This document shows, one piece after another, positions 1 through 8,595 of a stretch of DNA of 64,000 nt. The position numbers were made by a program, and so were the translations under genes. Origin of the DNA: Flavobacterium tibetense (GTDB lineage: Bacteria > Bacteroidota > Bacteroidia > Flavobacteriales > Flavobacteriaceae); contig NZ_QLST01000001.1 of NCBI RefSeq assembly GCF_003293845.1, positions 288,470 through 352,469 on the forward strand. Reading direction: 5' to 3'. Every line of letters begins with the position of its first letter. Position 1 is the first letter of the stretch. The notes beneath the pieces are model-generated. The model worked only from the letters and a program-made list of their open reading frames with translations. It ran no database searches and was not told where the DNA came from.

Positions 1-29
1 AAGTTCGCTCTTTGTAGCGGACTTTTTTT
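1..29 (+). terminator. Intrinsic terminator of a gene left of the window
   Basis: A 9-bp stem (AAGTTCGCT with AGCGGACTT, one G-U pair) around a 6-base loop is followed by a T run. It probably ends a plus-strand gene lying before the window. Confidence 0.75.
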
Positions 30-217
30 GTTTTCTTTTTTTTCAGTTTATTAAAATTTTTTCTAACAATTTGTTGCAAATATGTTAAAAAGACAATAAA
101 AATAGTTAAACAATTCAAAAAACACTACTTTTAAAATGATTAAAAAATAGATTTAATGAATAAATACAATTTGTTCATTAAAAAAATCAAATTACTAATT
201 GCCCTAAATCTAGTAAA

Positions 218-844
218 ATGAAACAAACTTACTTAAAACCAAATTGGTTACTATTGCTATTTGTAATGATTTCCACAATGATTTCCGCTCAAAATGATGA
301 GGTTGTGAAGGAATATTTATTTTCAGGAAAAAAGATAGAAAATAAATTCAATACGATGCTTGATAAAGCTACAGTTTTTCAAGAGTATAAACTTGTTAAA
401 TCTGAAGTTTTGGATGATTTCCGACTTAGTTTTTCTTCGTTTTTAGATAAATCAAATGAGAATTTTGGAACTTTAAATTCAAAGTTAGAAGAAAAAGATG
501 TTGCGATTAGTAATTTGAATTCTGAAGTAATTTCACTTAAGAATGAAAACCTTAATTTAAACAATTCAGTTGCAACTATTTCGGTTTTTGGAATTAATTT
601 AGAAAAAGGAACTTATAATTTTTTGATGTGGTCGATTTTGATGCTTTTTGGTTTCGTTGCTTTTTATTTTGCTTATCGTTTTAAATTGGCAAACGAAATT
701 ACCAAAAATTCCAAAATTATTCTAGCAGAAGTAGAAGATGAGTATCAACTATTTAAACAAAAGTCAATAGAGAGAGAGCAAAAGCTACGACGTCAATTGC
801 AGGATGAAATAATTAAATGTAGAGAATTAAAAGATGTTTCATAA
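218..844 (+). CDS. Membrane-anchored coiled-coil protein of unknown function
   Basis: The 208-residue product begins with a signal-like hydrophobic stretch (about residues 8-24, ending SAQ). A hydrophilic region with heptad-like spacing (about 75-115) follows, then one transmembrane helix near 132-155 and a charged Lys/Glu-rich tail. The layout suggests a bitopic membrane protein with an extracytoplasmic coiled coil and a cytoplasmic tail. Similar flavobacterial proteins are sometimes labelled tRNA (guanine-N1)-methyltransferase, but no methyltransferase motif is visible and I do not support that name. The gene stands alone between two terminators. A 21-codon ORF (156-221) overlaps its start codon but is probably chance. 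Confidence 0.8.
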   Translation: MKQTYLKPNWLLLLFVMISTMISAQNDEVVKEYLFSGKKIENKFNTMLDKATVFQEYKLVKSEVLDDFRLSFSSFLDKSNENFGTLNSKLEEKDVAISNLNSEVISLKNENLNLNNSVATISVFGINLEKGTYNFLMWSILMLFGFVAFYFAYRFKLANEITKNSKIILAEVEDEYQLFKQKSIEREQKLRRQLQDEIIKCRELKDVS

Positions 845-850
845 TGAAAC

Positions 851-880
851 AAAAAACCAATCATAATTGATTGGTTTTTT
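851..880. terminator. Bidirectional terminator between convergent genes
   Basis: A perfect 13-bp stem (AAAAAACCAATCA with TGATTGGTTTTTT) encloses a TAAT loop. The A and T runs are part of the stem, so it can stop transcription from both the coiled-coil gene and the convergent dehydrogenase gene. Confidence 0.85.
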
Positions 881-883
881 GTT

Positions 884-2254
884 TTAGCTACTAATGTTAT
901 TTGGGTTGTAACCTAAATAAGAGACTTCGTGCTCTTTAAAAACGACACCATATTCTTCGAGTTCTTTAAGAATTGGATTGTAAACTTCTTTAGTCATTGG
1001 CAATTGAACACCAGGAGTTTTTATTTCACCATTTAAAATTTTAAGTGTTGCAATTGCAACTGGAAGACCAACTGTTTTTGCCATGGCAGTATACGTTTGG
1101 TCATCCCCAATGCAAACCATAGTAGAGTCAATTTGTTTTTTCTCACCATTTAGTTCGTAACCAAATTTATGATACATTACAATCATGTCTTTGTCTTCTG
1201 GTTCTAAAGCCCAACTTTCACTAAGTATTTTTTCTAAAATTTGAGCAGGTGTCGCATTTTTTAATCCTACTTTTTTATCACCATTAAATAAGCCGATCTC
1301 TACTAATTTATCCCAAATAATATCGTCTTGGTCAATTTTTTGTGCATGACGCAATTTTATTTCAACCGTATCTGTTGGGTGATAGGGTAAAAAGGAATTC
1401 GTGAATTCTCTATAAGTCATGTTTTCAGAATCATCAATAGTATAGGAGTCATCTGTCATGCCAAGTTGCACTAAAATATCCCATGCTCTAGAATAACCAA
1501 CTCTTCTAATGGTTCCTCTAAAAACAGTAAGTGCATCTTCTAAACCATATACACTTCTGTATTTTAAAGAATCTCTGTTGGCATAAGCTTCAAATCTCCC
1601 GTAACCTTCAACTTCTAAAAACTCGGTTCTTCGGAATAATTTGTTGTAAGGAATATATTTATAGGTTCCTTCTTGGATAAATTTGGCTACACCACCTTGA
1701 CCTGCTAAAACTACATTTCTTGGATTCCAAGTAAACTTATAATTCCAAAGATTGGTGTCGCTTTCTGGGGCAACTAAACCACCACAAAAAGATTCAAATA
1801 AGAGTATTTTTCCTCCTTGAGCTCTGATTTCATCTATTATTTTCATGGCACTCATGTGGTCTATTCCTGGGTCTAAACCGATCTCGTTCATGAAAATTAA
1901 ATTATTTTCTTGGGCAGCAGCATTCAATTCTTGCATAGCAGGACTAATGTATGAAGCCGTAACCATATGTTTTTTGTAAGTAATACAATCTTTCGCTACT
2001 TCAATATGTAAGTGAGCGGGAAGCATTGAAATTACAATATCCGAGTTTTCAATCTCTTCTTTTCGTTGGGTTTCATTAAAAATATCAAAAGCAATAGCTC
2101 TTGCATTGGGGTGATTTTTTATTTTTTTTTGAGCCAATTCAAGTGATAAATCAGCAATAGTAACCAATAAATTTTCGGAAGTAGATTTGTCTAACAAGTA
2201 TTTTATTAGAGAGGAAGCTGATCTTCCAGCTCCAATAACTAGAATTTTTCTCAT
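884..2254 (-). CDS. Saccharopine dehydrogenase family protein
   Basis: The product has 456 residues from the chosen start, the ATG directly before RKILVIGAGRSA; an in-frame ATG eight codons upstream is less likely. The N-terminal glycine-rich GAGRSASS motif is a Rossmann NAD(P)-binding loop. The central part carries the family's NEIGLDPGIDHM motif and the substrate-binding region around SFCGGLVAPE. The family interconverts saccharopine with glutamate and aminoadipate semialdehyde in lysine metabolism. Whether this protein acts in lysine breakdown or on another amino acid cannot be read from sequence. It is monocistronic and ends at a shared terminator. Confidence 0.85.
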   Translation of the reverse strand: MRKILVIGAGRSASSLIKYLLDKSTSENLLVTIADLSLELAQKKIKNHPNARAIAFDIFNETQRKEEIENSDIVISMLPAHLHIEVAKDCITYKKHMVTASYISPAMQELNAAAQENNLIFMNEIGLDPGIDHMSAMKIIDEIRAQGGKILLFESFCGGLVAPESDTNLWNYKFTWNPRNVVLAGQGGVAKFIQEGTYKYIPYNKLFRRTEFLEVEGYGRFEAYANRDSLKYRSVYGLEDALTVFRGTIRRVGYSRAWDILVQLGMTDDSYTIDDSENMTYREFTNSFLPYHPTDTVEIKLRHAQKIDQDDIIWDKLVEIGLFNGDKKVGLKNATPAQILEKILSESWALEPEDKDMIVMYHKFGYELNGEKKQIDSTMVCIGDDQTYTAMAKTVGLPVAIATLKILNGEIKTPGVQLPMTKEVYNPILKELEEYGVVFKEHEVSYLGYNPNNISS

Positions 2255-2352
2255 TTCGTTGTGTGCTGTAAATATCACACGAAGGTAATGAATTGTTATA
2301 TTCTACAAAATAATTTAACATTAATGTCTCTTTTTAACAGTTTTCAATTTGG

Positions 2353-2360
2353 TATATTTG
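2353..2360 (+). promoter_or_regulatory. -7 promoter element (TATATTTG)
   Basis: It matches the flavobacterial TAnnTTTG element and lies 17 bases before the DUF423 start, which predicts a leader of about 10 bases. No clear TTG -33 element was found. Confidence 0.5.
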
Positions 2361-2376
2361 CTGTAAATAATGCCTC

Positions 2377-2766
2377 ATGGAAAAGAAAATTTTAATTCTT
2401 GGATTAATTTTAGGAATGCTTTCTATCATTTTTGGAGCCTTTGGTGCTCATGCCTTAAAAAAAGTTTTATCGGAAGAATCATTAGTTTCCTTTGAAACAG
2501 GAGTCCGTTACCAAATGTATCATGCTTTGTTTTTACTTTTAATTGCAAACACTGCATTTTTATCGGTAAAAGAAAAATCAATTTTGTTTTATTTGGTTTT
2601 GGTTGGGGTTTTGTTTTTCTCGGGTTCTATTTATTTGTTGGCAACAAGTGTTGTTACAGGGATAAAAACTAAAATTTTAGGGCCAATTACACCTATTGGA
2701 GGAGCTATTCTTATTGCTTCTTGGGGCTATTTTTTATATGCACTCATAGTAAAAAACAGGAATTAA
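2377..2766 (+). CDS. DUF423 family small membrane protein
   Basis: This 129-residue protein has four hydrophobic segments and matches the DUF423 (YgdD/YwdK) pattern. The N terminus contains the typical FGAFGAHALK segment, followed by ETGVRYQMYHAL and a Gly/Pro-rich ITPIGGAILI near the C-terminal helix. It is an inner-membrane protein whose biochemical function is unknown. It has its own -7 element and is followed by the promoter of pckA, so it is likely transcribed alone or with weak read-through. Confidence 0.9.
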   Translation: MEKKILILGLILGMLSIIFGAFGAHALKKVLSEESLVSFETGVRYQMYHALFLLLIANTAFLSVKEKSILFYLVLVGVLFFSGSIYLLATSVVTGIKTKILGPITPIGGAILIASWGYFLYALIVKNRN

Positions 2767-2791
2767 CAACGTGTTCTTCAAATTAAATTTA

Positions 2792-2799
2792 TAATTTTG
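2792..2799 (+). promoter_or_regulatory. -7 promoter element of pckA (TAATTTTG)
   Basis: TAATTTTG fits TAnnTTTG and lies 37 bases before the pckA start codon. Confidence 0.55.
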
Positions 2800-2835
2800 C
2801 ACTTTATAATTCAAACAACATAACTTATTAATTGT

Positions 2836-4461
2836 ATGGATAATTTCACTCAAAAGGCGAATGCAATTTCGCTAGAGAAATATGGCATTAAAAACGTAAC
2901 GGATATTGTTTACAATCCTTCTTACGAAGATTTATATAACGAAGAATTAAACCCAAATTTACAAGGATTCGAAAGAGGGCAAGTTTCAGAACTTGGTGCA
3001 GTAAACGTAATGACAGGCGAATTTACCGGCCGTTCTCCTAAAGATAAATACATTGTAAAAGATAGCGTAACTGAAAATACCATTTGGTGGAATTCAGACA
3101 AAGCAGCTAATGATAACAAACCAATCTCACAAGATACTTGGAATGCTTTAAAAGAAACTACAGTTAGCCAACTTTCAGGAAAAAGATTGTTTGTAGTTGA
3201 TGCTTTTTGTGGAGCCAATGAAAACACGCGCTTAAAAGTGCGTTTCATTATGGAAGTGGCGTGGCAAGCACATTTTGTGAAGAATATGTTTATTCGTCCT
3301 ACTGAAGAAGAATTGGCAAACTTTGGTGAGCCTGATTTCGTAGTAATGAACGGTTCAAAAACAAGTTTCAAAGATTACGCTGCTCACGGATTAAATTCTG
3401 AGGTATATATTGCGTTTAACTTAACTGAGAAAATTCAATTAATTGGAGGAACTTGGTATGGTGGAGAGATGAAAAAGGGTTTGTTTTCTATGATGAACTA
3501 CTACTTGCCATTACAAGGAATCGCTTCGATGCACTGTTCGGCTAACAAAGGAAAAGATGGCGATGTTGCTGTTTTCTTCGGGTTATCTGGAACAGGAAAA
3601 ACTACTTTATCCACAGATCCAAAACGTGAATTAATCGGAGACGACGAACACGGATGGGATAATGACGGTGTTTTCAACTTTGAAGGTGGTTGTTATGCAA
3701 AAACAATCGATTTAAGTAAAGAAAACGAACCAGACATCTATGGTGCTATCAAAAAAGATGCGTTATTAGAAAACGTAACCGTTGATGCGAACGGAAAAAT
3801 TGATTTTAAAGATGGTTCTGTTACACAAAATACACGTGTTTCTTACCCAATTTATCATATTGACAACATTGTAAGACCGGTTTCTAAAGCAGGTCATGCT
3901 AATAAAGTTATTTTCTTAACAGCAGATGCATTCGGAGTAATGCCTCCTGTTTCTAAATTAACTCCAGAGCAAACGAAGTATTACTTCTTATCAGGGTTTA
4001 CAGCTAAATTAGCAGGAACTGAAAGAGGAGTAACACAACCAGAACCAACATTCTCAGCTTGTTTTGGAAAAGCATTCTTATCCTTACATCCTACCAAATA
4101 CGGAGAGGAATTGGTTAAGAAAATGGAGCAACACAATGCAACCGCTTACATGGTTAACACAGGTTGGAATGGAACTGGGAAACGTATTTCTATTAAAGAT
4201 ACTCGTGCAATTATTGATGCTATTTTAGATGGCTCTATTGAAAATGCAGATACGAAAACGATTCCAGTATTTAATTTTGTAGTTCCTACTTCTTTAAATC
4301 ATGTAAATCCAGCTATTTTAGATCCTAGAGATACGTATGCAGATGCTGCAGAATGGCAAGCAAAGGCAGAAGATTTAGCTTCAAGATTTATCAAGAACTT
4401 TGTTCAGTACACAGACAATGAAGAAGGGAAATCGTTAGTAGCTGCTGGTCCTCAATTGTAA
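2836..4461 (+). CDS. pckA: Phosphoenolpyruvate carboxykinase (ATP)
   Basis: The 541-residue enzyme converts oxaloacetate and ATP to phosphoenolpyruvate, CO2 and ADP, the entry step of gluconeogenesis, in the cytosol. The P-loop [11 protein letters not shown] lies near residue 250. It is followed by the metal-binding kinase-2 region [20 protein letters not shown] and by the substrate-site segment FTGRSPKDK near the N terminus. Length is normal for the ATP-dependent class. Codon use is richer in preferred codons than in neighbouring genes, as expected for an abundant enzyme. It has its own promoter and a strong terminator. Confidence 0.97.
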   Translation: MDNFTQKANAISLEKYGIKNVTDIVYNPSYEDLYNEELNPNLQGFERGQVSELGAVNVMTGEFTGRSPKDKYIVKDSVTENTIWWNSDKAANDNKPISQDTWNALKETTVSQLSGKRLFVVDAFCGANENTRLKVRFIMEVAWQAHFVKNMFIRPTEEELANFGEPDFVVMNGSKTSFKDYAAHGLNSEVYIAFNLTEKIQLIGGTWYGGEMKKGLFSMMNYYLPLQGIASMHCSANKGKDGDVAVFFGLSGTGKTTLSTDPKRELIGDDEHGWDNDGVFNFEGGCYAKTIDLSKENEPDIYGAIKKDALLENVTVDANGKIDFKDGSVTQNTRVSYPIYHIDNIVRPVSKAGHANKVIFLTADAFGVMPPVSKLTPEQTKYYFLSGFTAKLAGTERGVTQPEPTFSACFGKAFLSLHPTKYGEELVKKMEQHNATAYMVNTGWNGTGKRISIKDTRAIIDAILDGSIENADTKTIPVFNFVVPTSLNHVNPAILDPRDTYADAAEWQAKAEDLASRFIKNFVQYTDNEEGKSLVAAGPQL

Positions 4462-4480
4462 TCAAATCATTTAATATAGA

Positions 4481-4508
4481 AAAGTCCCGAAATTTCGGGA
4501 CTTTTTTT
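4481..4508 (+). terminator. Terminator of pckA
   Basis: A 24-base perfect palindrome centred on CCCGAAATTTCGGG is followed by a run of Ts. Confidence 0.85.
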
Positions 4509-4527
4509 ATTGGAATAAATCAACAAA

Positions 4528-4556
4528 AAAACCAAACTCTTTTGGGATTTGGTTTT
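4528..4556 (-). terminator. Terminator of the DUF4271-hemD operon
   Basis: The stem AAAACCAAA/TTTGGTTTT has a T run on the minus strand, directly after the hemD stop codon in that direction. Confidence 0.75.
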
Positions 4557-4576
4557 AGATATTGGTAAGTATTAAT

Positions 4577-5335
4577 TTATTTTCCTTTGTTTACTTCGGC
4601 TACGTATTTTTCTAAAGCGCCAGTCATAGAAGGTGTTTCTGGTGTTGGTGCCATAATGTCAACACGTAATCCATGATCTAAAGCTTCTTTTTTAGTAGTA
4701 GCTCCAAAAACAGCAATTCTAGTGTCGTTTTGTTGAAAATTAGGAAAGTTTTTAAATAAAGATTTAATTCCGGTTGGGCTAAAAAATGCTAAAACATCAT
4801 AATAAACGTCTTTCAAATCAGACAAATCACTCATTACGGTTCTGTAAAATACACCTTGCGTCCATTCCACTTTTAAACTATCTAAAGTTTGAGGGATATC
4901 TGTATTTAACTGATCGGTGTTAGGTAATAAAAACTTTTCGTCTTTGTATTTTTTAATTAGTGGAGCCAAATCAATAAACTCTTTCTGACCCACATAAATC
5001 TTACGCTTTCTGTAAACTACATAACGTTGTAAATAAAAAGCAACCGCTTCTGATTGACAAAAATATTTTAAGTCTTCAGGAATTTTATAACGCATTTCCT
5101 CAGCTACTCTAAAAAAATGATCTACGGCATTTCTACTAGTCAAAATAATAGCAGTAAATTTGCTTAAATCAATTTTTTGTGCTCTAACTTCTTTAGCGCT
5201 AACACCTTCAACGTGTATAAATGGTCTAAAGTCTACTTTTACTTTAAGCTTGTTTTGAAGCTCGAAGTAAGGGGAATTTTCAACTTTAGGCTCTGGTTGT
5301 GAAACCAATATTGTTTTCACTTTCAAATTTGACAT
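4577..5335 (-). CDS. hemD: Uroporphyrinogen-III synthase
   Basis: The 252-residue protein matches the HEM4 fold. It has an N-terminal half with ILTSRNAVDHFFR (the family's TS.NAV signature) and a second half with FFSPTGIKSLFKNF and AVFGATTKKEA. HemD closes and isomerises hydroxymethylbilane to uroporphyrinogen III in haem synthesis. Sequence conservation in this family is low, so the call rests on these signatures and on the flavobacterial neighbour DUF4271, whose stop lies 10 bases upstream. The two genes form a minus-strand operon with a terminator after hemD. Confidence 0.88.
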   Translation of the reverse strand: MSNLKVKTILVSQPEPKVENSPYFELQNKLKVKVDFRPFIHVEGVSAKEVRAQKIDLSKFTAIILTSRNAVDHFFRVAEEMRYKIPEDLKYFCQSEAVAFYLQRYVVYRKRKIYVGQKEFIDLAPLIKKYKDEKFLLPNTDQLNTDIPQTLDSLKVEWTQGVFYRTVMSDLSDLKDVYYDVLAFFSPTGIKSLFKNFPNFQQNDTRIAVFGATTKKEALDHGLRVDIMAPTPETPSMTGALEKYVAEVNKGK

Positions 5336-5345
5336 ACGACTTGAT

Positions 5346-6011
5346 CTAATTTTTTGTAATCCAATAATACATAAAATAGTAAGGTGCTATTTCAAGTGTG
5401 CAAAGATATAAAATAAAATAAAACAATTTACGCATCACGAGATTTTGATAAATTTTAATCGCAATTATGTAGGTTAGTGCATTAAATAGTACTAATAAAG
5501 AAGTTAAAACAATAAAAATCCAATCAGATTGTAATGTGTTATAATATAAAATCAGATTTATAGGCAACAGAATAAAGCCTAAATAGGTTCGGTAACTTAC
5601 TTTTAATAGATTAAATTGTTCATTAAACTCTTCAATTTGAAAAGTGGTGGCAATTATTTTTTCTATTAGGTATTTTGACAATATAAATACGCCTAAAAAC
5701 GTTATAATTTGAATAAAAACAATTCCGTCATTTTTTTCTTTAATACCTAATTGGTTTATTAAAAGTAAAATAAAAAATGACAAAGATAAGAGCTGTACCA
5801 CAAACATAGAGATTGTAAAACCACTCAGCATATTACTACGATCCTTATATATTTTGGTATATTTATCTGAAATAGCTAAACGGATAAACTCATAAAAACG
5901 TGTTGCAAATACATTTCTGTTTACAGCAATGATTACAAATGCCACAATAAAAAGGAGTGTAGCCCAATCGGTATAAGATATAATGCGTTCTTGGAATGTT
6001 ATTGTATTCAT
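5346..6011 (-). CDS. DUF4271 integral membrane protein
   Basis: This is a 221-residue protein with about six or seven hydrophobic helices and little soluble sequence. The pattern and its position directly before hemD match the DUF4271 family of Bacteroidota. The ending, with LEIAPYYFMYYWI, is typical of the family. Function is unknown; constant linkage to hemD would be compatible with a role in haem metabolism, but that is inference. Confidence 0.82.
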   Translation of the reverse strand: MNTITFQERIISYTDWATLLFIVAFVIIAVNRNVFATRFYEFIRLAISDKYTKIYKDRSNMLSGFTISMFVVQLLSLSFFILLLINQLGIKEKNDGIVFIQIITFLGVFILSKYLIEKIIATTFQIEEFNEQFNLLKVSYRTYLGFILLPINLILYYNTLQSDWIFIVLTSLLVLFNALTYIIAIKIYQNLVMRKLFYFILYLCTLEIAPYYFMYYWITKN

Positions 6012-6085
6012 CGGTTCAAAATTACAAAAAATAGTGTCATTTTGATTATTATAAATTTATTAAGAGATATAGAGAAGAAATGCTT

Positions 6086-6093
6086 TATTTTTG
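6086..6093 (+). promoter_or_regulatory. -7 promoter element (TATTTTTG)
   Basis: It lies 21 bases before the chosen glycosyltransferase ATG. It overlaps the upstream in-frame TTG codon at 6091, which argues against that codon as the start. Confidence 0.55.
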
Positions 6094-6114
6094 TGCAGTA
6101 ATTCAAAAGAGAAT

Positions 6115-6837
6115 ATGTCTAAAAGCATAGTTGTAATTCCAACTTATAATGAAATTGAAAACATTGAAAGCATAATTCATGCGGTGTTTTCTTTGACTAA
6201 ACCTTTTCATATATTGGTAGTAGATGATAATTCACCTGATGGAACTTATCATAAAGTTGTGGAATTACAAAAAAAATATCCAACGCAATTGTTTATTGCA
6301 CTCCGAACAAAAAAGTCGGGTTTAGGAACGGCTTACGTTCATGGTTTTAAATGGGCATTGGCTAATAATTACGATTACATTTTTGAAATGGATGCCGATT
6401 TTTCTCATAATCCATTGGATTTGATTCGATTACAAGAAGCTTGTGAAAATGGGGCAGATTTGGCAATTGGTTCTCGTTATTCTAATGGGGTTAATGTAGT
6501 GAATTGGCCTTTAAGTAGGGTTTTACTTTCCTATTTTGCTTCCGTTTATGTTAGAATAATTACTGGCATGAAAATTGCCGACGCAACAGCGGGTTTCAAA
6601 TGCTACAAACGACAAGTTTTGGAAGCCATTAACCTAAACAAAATAAAATTTGTGGGTTATGCGTTTCAAATTGAAATGAAATACCGGGTTTTTGTCAAAA
6701 AATTTAAAATAGTTGAAGTACCAATTATTTTTACCGATAGAACTAAAGGACAATCCAAAATGAGCGGATCCATTATACGAGAAGCCGTAATTGGTGTAAT
6801 TTTACTTAGAATAAAAAATATATTTAAGACATTATAA
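6115..6837 (+). CDS. Polyprenol monophosphomannose synthase-type glycosyltransferase (GT2)
   Basis: From the ATG before SKSIVVIPTYNE the product has 240 residues. It carries the GT2 nucleotide-sugar fold: IPTYNEIENI, then VDDNSPDGT and the EMDADFSHNP metal-binding DxD-like motif, then IGSRYSNG and the acceptor-side ADATAGFKCY. These are the signatures of dolichol/polyprenol-phosphate mannosyltransferase (Dpm1 class), which makes lipid-linked mannose for glycan assembly at the inner membrane. There is no C-terminal membrane domain, as in the soluble Dpm1 type. The stop codon overlaps the pyrC start (TAATG), so translation is probably coupled. Confidence 0.88.
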   Translation: MSKSIVVIPTYNEIENIESIIHAVFSLTKPFHILVVDDNSPDGTYHKVVELQKKYPTQLFIALRTKKSGLGTAYVHGFKWALANNYDYIFEMDADFSHNPLDLIRLQEACENGADLAIGSRYSNGVNVVNWPLSRVLLSYFASVYVRIITGMKIADATAGFKCYKRQVLEAINLNKIKFVGYAFQIEMKYRVFVKKFKIVEVPIIFTDRTKGQSKMSGSIIREAVIGVILLRIKNIFKTL

Positions 6838-8180
6838 TGAGTACATTTTTAATTAAGAATGCCAAAATAGTTAATGAAGGCAATATTTTTGAAGGCGATG
6901 TTTTAATAGAAAATGACATCATCACGGAAATTGCTGAAAAAATAAGTGCAAAAACATCAAATTGTATTATCATCGACGCGGAAGGAAATTATCTTCTACC
7001 TGGTGTTATTGATGATCAAGTGCATTTTAGAGAACCAGGATTAACGCACAAAGGAAATATCGCTTCTGAAAGTCGTGCTGCTATTGCTGGTGGAATTACG
7101 TCTTTTATTGAACAACCCAATACAGTTCCCAATGCGGTAACGCAAGAGTTATTAGAACAAAAATACCAGATAGCTGAAAATAATTCGCATGCCAACTATT
7201 CTTTTATGATGGGAGGAACGAACGATAATTTGGAAGAAGTTTTGAAAACCAATCCAAGAAACGTAGCTGGAATCAAGTTGTTTTTAGGTTCTTCAACTGG
7301 AAATATGTTGGTGGATAATCCTGAAGTTTTGGAACAAATTTTTTCTTCTACCAAAATGCTAATAGCGGTACATTGCGAAGATGAAGCTACCATTAGAGCC
7401 AATACTGAAAAATACAAAGAAGAATTTGGTGATGATATTCCAATGAAATACCATCATTTAATTAGAAGTGAAGAAGCTTGTTATATATCATCGTCAAAAG
7501 CTATTGAATTGGCTAAGAAAACTGGTGCTCGTTTGCATGTTTTCCACTTATCAACTGCCAAAGAAATGGAGTTGTTTACCAATAAAATTCCATTGGAACA
7601 AAAGAAAATTACTGCAGAAGTTTGTGTGCATCATTTATGGTTTACAGATGCGGATTATGAAACCAAAGGAAGTTTAATCAAATGGAATCCTGCAGTTAAG
7701 ACTGAAAAAGACAGAGATGCCTTATGGGAAGCCTTGTTAAATGATAAAATTGATGTTATTGCCACCGATCACGCACCACATACTTTAGAGGAAAAAACCA
7801 ATAAATATTTGTCGTGTCCATCAGGCGGACCATTAGTGCAGCATGCTTTAGTAGCCATGTTTGAAGCACATTTGAAAGGTAAAATATCAGTAGAAAAGAT
7901 AGTAGAAAAAATGTGTCACAATCCAGCGAAAATTTTTCAAATTGAAAAACGCGGCTTTATTAAAGAAGGCTATTTTGCTGATTTGGTAATTGTTAATTCG
8001 CAACAACCTTGGACTGTGAAAAAAGAAAATATTTTATACCATTGCGGTTGGTCACCATTTGAAGGTACAAATTTTAAATCAAGAGTTACTCATACTTTTG
8101 TGAATGGAAAATTGGTATATGAAAATGGAAAAGTAAAAGAGTTAAAAGTAGGAAAGCGTTTGTTATTTGAAAGAGAATAG
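6837..8180 (+). CDS. pyrC: Dihydroorotase
   Basis: The 447-residue amidohydrolase catalyses the third step of pyrimidine synthesis, carbamoyl-aspartate to dihydroorotate. Visible metal-site motifs are DDQVHFREPG (residues 59-68), the carbamylated lysine in GIKLFLGSSTG, the histidines in AVHCEDE and HVFHLST, and the aspartate in ATDHAPHT. The first metal motif has Gln61 where most dihydroorotases have the first His of the HxH pair. I recall the same substitution in other Bacteroidota enzymes. The gene overlaps the upstream glycosyltransferase by one base and is followed one base after its stop by a lipoprotein gene. Confidence 0.93.
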   Translation: MSTFLIKNAKIVNEGNIFEGDVLIENDIITEIAEKISAKTSNCIIIDAEGNYLLPGVIDDQVHFREPGLTHKGNIASESRAAIAGGITSFIEQPNTVPNAVTQELLEQKYQIAENNSHANYSFMMGGTNDNLEEVLKTNPRNVAGIKLFLGSSTGNMLVDNPEVLEQIFSSTKMLIAVHCEDEATIRANTEKYKEEFGDDIPMKYHHLIRSEEACYISSSKAIELAKKTGARLHVFHLSTAKEMELFTNKIPLEQKKITAEVCVHHLWFTDADYETKGSLIKWNPAVKTEKDRDALWEALLNDKIDVIATDHAPHTLEEKTNKYLSCPSGGPLVQHALVAMFEAHLKGKISVEKIVEKMCHNPAKIFQIEKRGFIKEGYFADLVIVNSQQPWTVKKENILYHCGWSPFEGTNFKSRVTHTFVNGKLVYENGKVKELKVGKRLLFERE

Positions 8181-8181
8181 T

Positions 8182-8595
8182 ATGAAAAAGACAATTGGAC
8201 TATTGGTTGTACTGTTTTTTTGGGCTTGTTCCAATAAACCTGTTCCTAAACCAGACCAACTTCTAGATGAAGAAGTAATGGAAAATATTTTATTTGATTT
8301 GTCCATTCTTCAAGCTACACAGTCCTATATGCCAAATAAATTAGACGAGAAAGGTATAAATCCGGAAACGTTTATTTATGAAAAATACAAAATTGACAGT
8401 ACAACGTATTATCAAAATAAATTGTATTACGCTTCAAATACTAAAAAATACAAAAAGATTCACAAAAGAGTTACCGATAGAGTTAATGAATTAAAAATGG
8501 AGGCAGATTCGTTATCAGGTAAAGAAAAAATTGAAAATCAGGACAAACCAAAAATAAAAAGAGAAATTCTTGTAAATCCTCCTACTCAGGAATAA
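8182..8595 (+). CDS. DUF4296 lipoprotein
   Basis: The start is the ATG before KKTIGLLVV, giving 137 residues; an in-frame ATG at 8167 would overlap pyrC. A lipoprotein signal peptide ends at FFWACSNK, with Cys as the lipidated residue. The conserved DUF4296 core covers LLDEEVMENILFDLSIL and FIYEKYKIDSTTYYQNKLYYA, followed by a charged tail. Function is unknown. It sits in the same transcription unit as pyrC and its 3' end overlaps the convergent epimerase gene by 14 bases. Confidence 0.87.
   Translation: MKKTIGLLVVLFFWACSNKPVPKPDQLLDEEVMENILFDLSILQATQSYMPNKLDEKGINPETFIYEKYKIDSTTYYQNKLYYASNTKKYKKIHKRVTDRVNELKMEADSLSGKEKIENQDKPKIKREILVNPPTQE

Noticed and set aside
156..221. A 21-codon ORF overlapping the start codon of the first gene, as a possible leader peptide
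   Set aside because: Short ORFs of this size are frequent in AT-rich DNA and it has no recognisable leader features.
218..844. Annotation of the first gene as tRNA (guanine-N1)-methyltransferase
   Set aside because: The sequence is a signal peptide, coiled coil and membrane helix with no methyltransferase motif.
6091..6115. TTG start for the Dpm1-type glycosyltransferase
   Set aside because: The codon overlaps the -7 promoter element and the conserved domain begins after the ATG at 6115.
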